Notes: generated from the letters alone by a model not told the origin. Positions 1-5,249 are shown, counted from the first letter of the stretch. The stretch is 6,356 bases of DNA from an uncultured Lachnospiraceae bacterium (GCA_902783095.1 CACZPX010000050.1:1-6356), one strand, 5' to 3'. Made by a program: numbers and translations.

Positions 1-123
1 CAGCTCCACGCCCAGGTTGCCGTAGTCCCAGGTATTGGCCAGGCCGCCGTAGATCTCGGAGCCGGGATAGATAAAGCCGCGGGATTTGGCCAGCGCGACC
101 AGCTTGTCCATTGTCTTTTCCAT
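1..123 (-). CDS. glyQS: Glycyl-tRNA synthetase (single-chain, class II), N-terminal 41 residues; 3' part outside window
   Basis: The gene charges tRNA-Gly with glycine in the cytoplasm. Only the first 41 codons are visible. They read MEKTMDKLVALAKSRGF followed by IYPGSEIYGGLANTWDYG, the highly conserved opening of the homodimeric bacterial/archaeal-type glycyl-tRNA synthetase found in Firmicutes, where it forms the start of the class II catalytic core. I chose the ATG at 121-123 because AAGGAAG lies 5 nt upstream of it (129-135); a second in-frame Met follows at codon 5 (109-111). The gene lies 65 nt downstream of the lipoprotein gene, so the two are probably co-transcribed. The gap is too short to hold a T-box leader, which often controls aminoacyl-tRNA synthetase genes in Firmicutes. 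Identity rests on the N-terminus alone but that segment is distinctive. Confidence 0.9.
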   Translation of the reverse strand, partial: MEKTMDKLVALAKSRGFIYPGSEIYGGLANTWDYGNLGVEL

Positions 124-145
124 AGTCTCTTCCTTAGTCGGTTGT

Positions 146-176
146 GACAGGGCCCGCCGCGGCGGTATCCCCTGTC
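146..176 (-). promoter_or_regulatory. Nested hairpin between the lipoprotein gene and glyQS
   Basis: Read on the minus strand, GACAGGG (176-170) pairs perfectly with CCCTGTC (152-146). Inside it lies the 12-nt perfect palindrome CCGCCGCGGCGG (165-154), giving a two-tier stem. No T-run follows, so it is not a canonical intrinsic terminator. It could be a partial terminator, an attenuating or stabilising structure in the mRNA, or a processing site. It ends 22 nt before the glyQS start codon, leaving the Shine-Dalgarno free. Confidence 0.5.
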
Positions 177-188
177 CGGTTTGAAGTG

Positions 189-884
189 TTATTTGAAAAC
201 GATGTAGTTGGTCTCGCCCGGTACGGTGCGGACCGTGAACGCATCGATCTTTTCCATGCCCTTTGTCATATAGCGGATCTCGCCTTCGCAGGTGACGAGG
301 GTGCTGCCCTCCACCGCGACCAGCATATACTTCTCGTTGTCCATGACGTCGACCGCCATCGCGTCGGTCCCGTCCTCGGCGTTGACCATGTTGCTGTAGG
401 TCAGGCCGGAGTCGTTGCCGTTCTTTACGGTGCCCACGATCAGGTTCTGGATGGCGACGGCCTCGCTGGTGCCGTTGAAGGCCAGGTAGTGCGTGCAGTC
501 CGCATAGTCCAGCAGCAGCGTGGCGACGCTGTCGACCACGTCGATGCGCTCGATCGCGACGGGCAGGACCTGTTCCTCATCTTCGTCGTCCTTCGCGTCC
601 TTCATCGCCTCTTCCAGTTCGGCGGCGCGCACGTAGGGCAGATCTGCCGTCTCCTCGTTGTATTCGCGGACGGAATCCTCCACGAACGCGATCAGCTCGG
701 TATCGGAATACCGGGGCGTCTCAAAACTGCTGTTGTCAAAGCTCTCGATCTCGGCGCCGATCACGTGTCTGTCCCTGCGGATAAAGATGCCGCTCTCCTG
801 CGGGTCGAACGTGGTGCTCGCCGTGCAGGCGGCAAGCAGCAGCGCCAGTGAAAGCAATGCGGAAACTACCAAAGACTTTCTCAT
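189..884 (-). CDS. Putative secreted lipoprotein of unknown function
   Basis: This 231-residue protein has a classical type II signal peptide: MRK, a hydrophobic stretch (residues 5-19, rich in Leu/Ala/Val) and the lipobox LAAC, with the lipidated cysteine at residue 20. It should be anchored to the outer face of the membrane. I do not recognise the mature domain. It has an acidic, Lys-containing segment at residues 95-105 (KDAKDDEDEEQ), probably a surface linker or helix end, and a C-terminal half (about 107-231) of alternating hydrophobic residues that looks beta-rich. Two further cysteines lie at 130 and 199. The start is supported by GAGAGGA eight bases upstream of the ATG. It has its own near-consensus promoter (941-969) and is followed after 65 nt by glyQS. 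The function is unknown, and the position next to translation genes does not by itself indicate a role. Confidence 0.85.
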   Translation of the reverse strand: MRKSLVVSALLSLALLLAACTASTTFDPQESGIFIRRDRHVIGAEIESFDNSSFETPRYSDTELIAFVEDSVREYNEETADLPYVRAAELEEAMKDAKDDEDEEQVLPVAIERIDVVDSVATLLLDYADCTHYLAFNGTSEAVAIQNLIVGTVKNGNDSGLTYSNMVNAEDGTDAMAVDVMDNEKYMLVAVEGSTLVTCEGEIRYMTKGMEKIDAFTVRTVPGETNYIVFK

Positions 885-909
885 TCCAAACGTCCTCTCA
901 TCAAAGCGT

Positions 910-940
910 AAAAACCGGTGGGTTTTTAAGGCCCACCGGT
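910..940 (-). terminator. Intrinsic terminator downstream of rpsA (overlapped by the next gene's promoter)
   Basis: On the minus strand a perfect 9-bp stem ACCGGTGGG (940-932) and CCCACCGGT (922-914), with a 9-nt loop, is followed directly by T residues (913-910) after the final stem T. It begins 34 nt after the rpsA stop codon. An A8 run (954-947) lies upstream of the stem. On the plus strand the same stem is followed, after a 5-nt gap, by a T-rich tract, so it could act in both directions, though I see no plus-strand gene to end. Confidence 0.8.
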
Positions 941-969
941 ATGATATTTTTTTTATGCGTGCCTGTCAA
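941..969 (-). promoter_or_regulatory. Sigma-A-type promoter for the lipoprotein gene (and probably glyQS)
   Basis: TTGACA (969-964) is a perfect -35 hexamer. A spacer of exactly 17 nt (963-947, ending in A8) leads to the -10 hexamer TATCAT (946-941), five of six matches to consensus. Start of transcription is predicted at about 931-934, inside the left arm of the rpsA terminator stem. The leader to the lipoprotein ATG would be about 50 nt and carries the GAGAGGA Shine-Dalgarno (899-893). This is sequence-based; no start site has been mapped. Confidence 0.75.
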
Positions 970-974
970 CCGGT

Positions 975-2132
975 TTATTCGGTAACTTCCGGATCCAGCT
1001 TGATATTGCCGAGCGCTTCGCTCATGTCGGTGACCGCCTCGTTCTCGGACTTGGCCGGCGCGTCATCCTTGGGCATATCCATCTCCAGCGCCTTGATACT
1101 CAGGCTGATCTTATGCTCCTCCGGGATGAAATCCACGACCTTCGCGGTGATCTCCTGGCCGATGGAGAGCACGTCCTGCGGCTTCTCCACGCGCTCCGCA
1201 GAGATCTGGGAGACGTGCAGCAGAGCGTCCACGCCGGGCTCCAGCTCGACAAACGCGCCGAAGTCGGTCATGCGGGCGACCTTGCCTTTAACCACGTTGC
1301 CGATGCCGTAGCGGCCGTTCGGATCCGTCCACGGGTTCTTGTCGGGGAACTTCACGGACAGGGCGATCTTGTCGCCGCTGATCTCCTTGATGAAGGCCTC
1401 GATCTCTTCGCCTACCTTATAGAGCTTCTTGGGATTGTCGATGCGGCCCCAGGTCATCTCGGAGATGTGCAGCAGGCCGTCTGCACCGCCCAGATCGATA
1501 AAGGCACCGAAATCGGTGAGGTTCTTGACTCTGCCGGTAACGATCATACCCTCGGAGATGCGGTCCATCAGTTCCTTCTGGGCCGCTGCCTTGCGCTCGA
1601 TGATCAGCTGCTTTCTGTCACCGACGATGCGGCGTCTCTTGGGATTGTACTCGGTCACGTAGAATTCCACGTCCTGGCCGTCGTACTTGTTGAGGTTGCG
1701 CTCGAATCCGTCTGAAACCAGGCTGGCGGGGATGAACACACGCGCCCCGTCCGCATTGACCGTCAGACCGCCGGACATGACCTGGGTCACCTTGCCCGTC
1801 ACGACCGTGTGATTTTCAAAGGCCTCCTCGATCGCCTTGAAACTGCGGTCCTGCGCCAGTCTCTTATAGGAAAGAAGTACCTGACCCTCGCCGTCGTTTA
1901 AGCGGAGGACCTTGACTTCCATCTCGTCGCCAATGTGGACAACCTCTTTCAGGTTGACGCTGGTGTCGTTGGTATACTCGCTCTTGGTGATGATACCGTC
2001 CGACTTGTAACCGATGTTCATGGAGATCTCATTGTCCTTGACACCGATCACTTTGCCCTTGACGACCGATCCCGTATGGATCTGGTTCACAACTTCTTCG
2101 TTCAACAATTGTTCAAAACTTTCTTCCGACAT
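975..2132 (-). CDS. rpsA: 30S ribosomal protein S1 homologue, four S1 RNA-binding domains
   Basis: This 385-residue protein binds mRNA through OB-fold S1 domains at about residues 20-91, 108-174, 195-262 and 279-348. The last two carry the canonical S1 signature (TDFGAFIDLGGADGLLHISE at 206-225 and TDFGAFVELEPGVDALLHVS at 289-308). Four domains match the short clostridial S1 rather than the six-domain E. coli protein, so its role in translation initiation may differ. The tail (351-385) is acidic and probably disordered. The ATG lies inside the end of ispH, with a 20-nt overlap in another frame. It is preceded by a near-perfect Shine-Dalgarno AGGGAGGT (2148-2141) at 8 nt, so translation is probably coupled to, or re-initiated after, ispH. 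In many Clostridia this sequence is the C-terminal half of an IspH-S1 fusion. The sequence ends in a terminator 34 nt beyond the stop. Confidence 0.95.
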   Translation of the reverse strand: MSEESFEQLLNEEVVNQIHTGSVVKGKVIGVKDNEISMNIGYKSDGIITKSEYTNDTSVNLKEVVHIGDEMEVKVLRLNDGEGQVLLSYKRLAQDRSFKAIEEAFENHTVVTGKVTQVMSGGLTVNADGARVFIPASLVSDGFERNLNKYDGQDVEFYVTEYNPKRRRIVGDRKQLIIERKAAAQKELMDRISEGMIVTGRVKNLTDFGAFIDLGGADGLLHISEMTWGRIDNPKKLYKVGEEIEAFIKEISGDKIALSVKFPDKNPWTDPNGRYGIGNVVKGKVARMTDFGAFVELEPGVDALLHVSQISAERVEKPQDVLSIGQEITAKVVDFIPEEHKISLSIKALEMDMPKDDAPAKSENEAVTDMSEALGNIKLDPEVTE

Positions 2133-3015
2133 AATTTTGAACCTCCCTGATAATTTTCGTGGGCGTACTGGCCCCTGCTGTAATGCCTACACTCAACAAA
2201 CCATAAAAATCATAGTCGGCCAGATCGAGGACGGTCTGAGCATAAATTGTGTGCGGACATACTGCTTCACATAAGCTGACCAGCTTCTGTGTGTTGGAAC
2301 TGTTCTTCCCACCAAGTACGATCATCGCATCCACAGTTGCAGCTATTTTCTCGGCTTCTTTTTGGCGTTCCTGCGTAGCATTGCAAATTGTGTTCAAAGC
2401 ACGGCAATCGTAACATTTTCTTTTTAGTTTTTCAACTATTTTTTTTAACTTTTTCTCGCTGAATGTCGTCTGACTTACGATTGTGATTTTTTCGTTGTTC
2501 GGGATCCCTTCCGTCTCCTCCTCGGAACCCACCACGATACAGGGGCCGCCGCACCAGCCGCGGATGCCCTGCACCTCCGGGTGCGAGGCGTCTCCCACGA
2601 TCACCAGGGTCCTGCCCTGTTCGGCGGTCTCCTGCGCGATCCGGTGGATCTTTTTGACAAAAGGGCAGGTCGCGTCGGCGACCGTGACGCCCAGCGCCCG
2701 CAGCCGTTCCTCTTCGGCGCGCCCGATGCCGTGCGAGCGGATCACCACGGTGGCGCCGGGCTTTCCGGCGAGCGCCTCCGGGCTCTCCACCGCGAACACG
2801 CCCTTCTGCTCCAGCTCCTCCACCACCTGCTCGTTGTGGATGATGGGGCCCAGCGTATAGACGTGCTGCCTGCCCTGCGCGATCAGGTCTTCCACAGCCG
2901 TCACGGCGCGTCTGACCCCAAAGCAGAAGCCCGCGGACTCTGCCACGATGACCTGCGGCGGCCGGCCGTCTTCGCGGGACCGCTCCCTGTTTTCAGTTTC
3001 CGGCACGCTGTTCAT
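2113..3015 (-). CDS. ispH: 4-hydroxy-3-methylbut-2-enyl diphosphate reductase (IspH/LytB)
   Basis: This enzyme catalyses the last step of the MEP isoprenoid pathway, reducing HMBPP to IPP and DMAPP with a [4Fe-4S] cluster in the cytoplasm. The three cluster cysteines are present: C31 (GFCFGV), C117 (ATCPFVKKIH) and C211 (TICNAT). Substrate-binding motifs are also present: H60 (IIHN), H95 (RSHG), H145/E147 (SHPEVQG), SSNT (239-242) and GITAGASTP (277-285). The length (300 residues) is normal, with an extra N-terminal tail of about 20 charged residues that lies partly in the overlap with cmk. The start ATG follows GGGAG at a short distance. The gene overlaps cmk by 23 nt and rpsA by 20 nt. Base composition is split: codons 1 to about 170 are very GC-rich, and codons about 170-300 are AT-rich and use AGA, ATA, CTA and TTA. 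It appears intact despite this. Confidence 0.95.
   Translation of the reverse strand: MNSVPETENRERSREDGRPPQVIVAESAGFCFGVRRAVTAVEDLIAQGRQHVYTLGPIIHNEQVVEELEQKGVFAVESPEALAGKPGATVVIRSHGIGRAEEERLRALGVTVADATCPFVKKIHRIAQETAEQGRTLVIVGDASHPEVQGIRGWCGGPCIVVGSEEETEGIPNNEKITIVSQTTFSEKKLKKIVEKLKRKCYDCRALNTICNATQERQKEAEKIAATVDAMIVLGGKNSSNTQKLVSLCEAVCPHTIYAQTVLDLADYDFYGLLSVGITAGASTPTKIIREVQNYVGRKF
2141..2148 (-). promoter_or_regulatory. Strong Shine-Dalgarno of rpsA inside ispH codons
   Basis: AGGGAGGT (2148-2141) is almost fully complementary to the 3' end of 16S rRNA and stands 8 nt before the rpsA ATG (2132). In the ispH frame the same bases encode Arg-Glu-Val near the C-terminus. It fixes the rpsA start and supports independent translation of S1 rather than a fusion. 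Confidence 0.8.
2407..2435 (-). promoter_or_regulatory. Possible internal promoter for rpsA within ispH
   Basis: On the minus strand TTGAAA (2435-2430, five of six to the -35 consensus) is separated by 17 nt from TACGAT (2412-2407, four of six to the -10 consensus). It would give rpsA its own transcript with a leader of about 270 nt. It lies in the most AT-rich block of the window, where chance matches are likely, so this is a weak call. Confidence 0.2.
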
Positions 3016-3661
3016 ACTGCTCCCGGATCGTATCGATCACCTGCGCGATCGTCATATGCGAACTGTCCACCAGGACCGCGTCCGCCGCCTGCTTTAACGG
3101 GCCGATGGGCCGGTTCATGTCGCGCCGGTCCCGCTCCTCTATGTCGTGCATGATCTGCGCAAGATCGGCCTCCTGCCCCTTCTCCCGCAGTTCGTTGGCC
3201 CTGCGTCTGGCGCGCTCCTCCACGCTGGCGGTCAGATAGATCTTCAGTCTCGCGTCCGGCAGCACCACGGTGCCGATGTCGCGGCCGTCCATGACGACCG
3301 GCGTCTTCGCCGCCAGGTCCTGCTGCAGCGCGACCATGCGCGCGCGCACCGGCGCGTACACGGAGCTTGCGGAGGCCATGTTGCCCACCGCCTCCGTGCG
3401 GAGCAGGCCGGTCACGTTCTCCCCGTTTAAGTATACCTGCTGGGCGCCGTCCTCATAGCGGATCTCCACCTGCGCCGTTTCGCAGGCCGCGGCGATACCC
3501 GCCGCGTCGTCCGCGGACAGACCGCGGCGCAGAAAATGCACGGCCATGGCGCGGTACATCGCGCCAGTGTCCACGTAGATCATGCCAAGCTCCCTGGCCA
3601 GGAGTTTGGCGATGGTGCTTTTGCCGGCCCCCGCGGGGCCGTCGATGGCGATACTGTTCAT
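2993..3661 (-). CDS. cmk: Cytidylate kinase (CMP/dCMP kinase)
   Basis: This 222-residue enzyme phosphorylates CMP and dCMP with ATP in pyrimidine nucleotide metabolism. The P-loop GPAGAGKST is at residues 8-16, the monophosphate-binding DTGAMYR at 31-37, DGRDIGT at 125-131, and the Arg-rich lid (ERDRRDMNRP, 176-185) precedes the C-terminal helix. Length and order match bacterial Cmk. I place the start at 3661 (MNSIAIDGP), four codons inside the longest frame: the family begins there, and GAGGTG (3671-3666) is well spaced for it. The upstream ATG (3673) overlaps that Shine-Dalgarno and has no ribosome site of its own. The gene overlaps ispH by 23 nt. In some other Clostridia a plsC-type acyltransferase gene lies between cmk and ispH (from memory); none is present here. 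The ribosome-binding site lies at the edge of a palindromic repeat. Confidence 0.95.
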   Translation of the reverse strand: MNSIAIDGPAGAGKSTIAKLLARELGMIYVDTGAMYRAMAVHFLRRGLSADDAAGIAAACETAQVEIRYEDGAQQVYLNGENVTGLLRTEAVGNMASASSVYAPVRARMVALQQDLAAKTPVVMDGRDIGTVVLPDARLKIYLTASVEERARRRANELREKGQEADLAQIMHDIEERDRRDMNRPIGPLKQAADAVLVDSSHMTIAQVIDTIREQYEQRAGN

Positions 3662-3665
3662 ATTA

Positions 3666-3716
3666 CACCTCATCCGTCACGGCTTCGCCGTGCCACCTTC
3701 CCCTCAAGTGGAAGGC
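3666..3716. repeat. Double-hairpin palindromic repeat element upstream of cmk
   Basis: Two hairpins lie side by side: CACGGC-TTC-GCCGTG (3678-3692, perfect 6-bp stem) and CCTTCC (3696-3701) with GGAAGG (3710-3715). The edge next to cmk (CACCTCAT on the plus strand, 3666-3673) is the reverse complement of the cmk Shine-Dalgarno. From memory, very similar sequences recur between genes in Faecalibacterium-like gut Clostridia, but this window has only one copy, so the repeat status is recall and not shown here. Confidence 0.5.
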
Positions 3717-3723
3717 AAGATTT

Positions 3724-3757
3724 ATGAGGACGCGGGGACGGTCCTTCCTGTCCTCAT
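3724..3757 (-). repeat. Diverged single copy of the GAGGAC...GTCCTC palindromic repeat
   Basis: This 34-nt unit has perfect 8-bp terminal inverted repeats, ATGAGGAC (3724-3731) and GTCCTCAT (3750-3757). Read on the minus strand it aligns to the 32-nt repeats at 5098-5200 with one inserted base and a few substitutions, sharing ATGAGGAC, ACCGTCCCCG and TCA blocks. It is therefore in the opposite orientation to those copies. It may be a REP-like intergenic element. Confidence 0.7.
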
Positions 3758-3771
3758 TTTTACCCTTGCCT

Positions 3772-3790
3772 GCCCGCGCTGCGCGCGGGC
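3772..3790 (-). other. GC-rich hairpin just after the flavoprotein gene
   Basis: GCCCGCGC (3772-3779) and GCGCGGGC (3783-3790) form a perfect 8-bp stem with a 3-nt loop, starting 8 nt after the flavoprotein stop codon. No T-run follows on the minus strand, so a canonical intrinsic terminator is not supported. It could protect the 3' end of an mRNA or be part of the composite repeat block at 3666-3790. Confidence 0.5.
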
Positions 3791-3797
3791 GCTCCTC

Positions 3798-5054
3798 TCA
3801 CATCGCCGGCCCTGCCGCCGCGGCCCTTCCGGCCGCCGCGCCGGTGCTCCAGGCGATCTGCAGATTATACCCGCCGGTATAGCCGTCCACGTCCAGCACC
3901 TCGCCCGCAAAGTAGAGCCCGGGCAGCTTTTTGGACGCCATGGTCTTCGGATCGATCTCTTTCACGTTTACGCCGCCCTGGGTGACCACGGCCTCGTTGA
4001 AGCCGCGCAGCGAGAGCAGTTCCAGACCGAAGCCGCGCAGCGCCGACAGCAGGTTTTTGCGTCCCTCCCGGGCCAGCTGATGCGCCGGCATATCCTTACG
4101 GATACAGGCCTGCGCCAGCATCGGTTCCACCATGCCGGCCGGCAGCAGCGTGCGCAGCACGTTTGCCATGCTCTTGTTGGGCGCCGCCTCCAGCTCCCGC
4201 AAAAGCCGCGCCTCCAGCTGTTCGTCGGACAGCGCCGGCTTGCAGTCGATCATAAGCTTAAGCGGTCCCTTTGCGATGCGTTCCGCCACCACGCCGGACA
4301 AGTGCAGGATCACCGGGCCGCTCACGCCGAAGTGCGTAAACAGCATCTCGCCGAATTCCCGGTACAGGCACTTGTCGGAATCCGGCGCCGTAACGCGGAT
4401 CTCCACGTTGCGCAGCGAGATCCCCTGCAGGCCGTCCAGCGGCAGGCCGCAGGACAGTCTTGCGTTGAACGGGACCAGCGACGGATAGAGCGCCGTGACC
4501 ATGTGTCCGGCCTCCCGCGCAAAGCGGTAGCCGTCGCCGGTGCTGCCGGTGGACGGATAGGAAAGCCCGCCCGTAGCCACGATCACCGCGTCCGCGGGCA
4601 CCGTGCCGTCCTTCGTGCGCACGCCCGTGCAGCGTCCGTCCGTAACGCGCAGGGCGTTCACGGCGGTATGCAGCCGCACGATAACGCCGGCCTCCTCCAA
4701 AAGGCCCGTCAGCGTCTTCGTTACGTCGGAGGCCTTGTCGGACACCGGAAACACGCGCCCGCCGCGCTCGGTCTTTAAGGGGAGACCGCTCTGCCGCAGC
4801 AGGTCCATCACCGCCGCATTGTCAAAGCCCGCAAACGCGGAATACAGAAAGCGCGGATTGTGCAGCAGATGCGCAAAGAACTGCTCTCTGTCACAGTCGT
4901 TGGTCAGGTTGCACCTGCCCTTGCCCGTGATGTAGAGCTTCTTCCCTAACTTTTCGTTTTTTTCCAGGAGCGTCACCTGCGCGCCGCCCCGTGCCGCGGC
5001 GAGTGCCGCCATCATGCCGGCCGCGCCGCCGCCCACCACGACTACCGTTCTCAT
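3798..5054 (-). CDS. NAD(P)/FAD-dependent oxidoreductase, BaiN/HI0933 (YhiN) family
   Basis: This 418-residue flavoprotein starts with an FAD-binding Rossmann motif, VVVVGGGAAGMMAA (residues 4-17), with the ribose-binding Glu at 31 (LLEKN). The family motif YITGKGRCNLTN (41-52), an ATGGLSYPSTGSTGDG segment (160-175), FTHFGVSGP (239-247) and the C-terminal FAD motif GLYFAGEVLDVDGYTGGYNL (379-398) follow in order. The length is that of the family. Bile-acid dehydroxylation is assigned to some BaiN relatives, but most members are of unknown substrate, and the housekeeping context gives no support for a bile-acid role. The ATG follows AAGG at 4 nt. Upstream lie three tandem repeats and the terminator of the previous gene, with no convincing promoter visible. 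Downstream, 136 nt of palindromes separate it from cmk, so it is probably the first gene of the cmk-ispH-rpsA cluster. Confidence 0.9.
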   Translation of the reverse strand: MRTVVVVGGGAAGMMAALAAARGGAQVTLLEKNEKLGKKLYITGKGRCNLTNDCDREQFFAHLLHNPRFLYSAFAGFDNAAVMDLLRQSGLPLKTERGGRVFPVSDKASDVTKTLTGLLEEAGVIVRLHTAVNALRVTDGRCTGVRTKDGTVPADAVIVATGGLSYPSTGSTGDGYRFAREAGHMVTALYPSLVPFNARLSCGLPLDGLQGISLRNVEIRVTAPDSDKCLYREFGEMLFTHFGVSGPVILHLSGVVAERIAKGPLKLMIDCKPALSDEQLEARLLRELEAAPNKSMANVLRTLLPAGMVEPMLAQACIRKDMPAHQLAREGRKNLLSALRGFGLELLSLRGFNEAVVTQGGVNVKEIDPKTMASKKLPGLYFAGEVLDVDGYTGGYNLQIAWSTGAAAGRAAAAGPAM

Positions 5055-5097
5055 AACACCTTATAATTACCACGAATCAATACCGGGCGCAAGAATA

Positions 5098-5200
5098 ATG
5101 AGGACGGAAGAACCGTCCCCGTGTCTTCAAGAAAAATGAGGACGGAAGAACCGTCCCCGCGTCTTCAAATGAGGACGGAAGAACCGTCCCCGTGTCTTCA
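5098..5200 (+). repeat. Three tandem copies of a 32-nt palindromic repeat
   Basis: Copies lie at 5098-5129, 5136-5167 and 5169-5200. Copies 1 and 3 are identical, and copy 2 differs by one base (CGCG instead of CGTG). Each contains the perfect inverted repeat GGACGG-AAGAA-CCGTCC and near-perfect ends, TGAGGAC against GTCTTCA (6 of 7 paired). Spacers are 6 nt and 1 nt. Units of this kind recur in Clostridia genomes as I recall and resemble REP elements mobilised by RAYT/Y1 transposases. No such transposase is in the window. Confidence 0.85.
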
Positions 5201-5202
5201 GC

Positions 5203-5228
5203 AAAACCCCCGGAGCACGCTCCGGGGG
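5203..5228 (-). terminator. Intrinsic terminator of the carboxyltransferase gene
   Basis: On the minus strand CCCCCGGAG (5228-5220) and CTCCGGGGG (5215-5207) form a perfect 9-bp, mostly G-C stem with a CGTG loop, followed at once by TTTT (5206-5203). It starts 21 nt after the stop codon. This should separate the upstream gene from the flavoprotein cluster. Confidence 0.9.
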
Positions 5229-5249
5229 CCATATGTTGCAGAGTAAAAC

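Larger units (their letters stand above)
2130..2510. other. AT-rich segment covering the last third of ispH and the ispH/rpsA junction
   Basis: Hand counts of GC per 60 bases give about 30, 29, 30, 26, 16 and 28 for the six blocks from 2161 to 2520, then 44 and 41 for the next two blocks (2521-2640). The change from about 70% to about 45% GC takes place within a few tens of bases near 2510. The rpsA side settles at about 52-55%. The lowest block (2401-2460, 27% GC) contains a T8 run. This marks the segment as compositionally foreign to the first part of the same gene. Confidence 0.7.

Noticed and set aside
144..851. Plus-strand open frame of 235 codons opposite the lipoprotein gene
   Set aside because: The minus-strand frame has a signal peptide, lipobox, Shine-Dalgarno and promoter. 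The plus-strand frame has none of these and its product is compositionally odd.
2439..2446. A8 run in the ispH mRNA fitting the A-AAA-AAA -1 slippery heptamer in frame
   Set aside because: A -1 shift would meet a TGA within three codons and there is no obvious stimulatory structure next to it. Zero-frame reading gives a complete IspH, so programmed shifting is not supported.
3724..3761. Plus-strand intrinsic terminator formed by the diverged repeat followed by TTTTT
   Set aside because: There is no plus-strand gene for it to end, and the stem with T-run is explained by the repeat's inverted ends next to a short T tract.
3582..4778. Long plus-strand open frame of 398 codons opposite the flavoprotein and cmk genes
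   Set aside because: It is antisense to two clearly conserved genes. Its protein is rich in His, Arg, Gln and Ala with no motif, as expected for a shadow of GC-rich codon use.
5055..5097. Promoter for the flavoprotein gene (TTGCGC with TAATTA, or TATAAG near the ATG)
   Set aside because: The -10 matches are poor, or the spacing is wrong, or the start would fall at the ATG itself. I could not support a call.
5098..5200. Tandem repeats as a small CRISPR array
   Set aside because: Spacers are only 6 and 1 nt, the repeats are palindromic along most of their length, and no cas gene is present.
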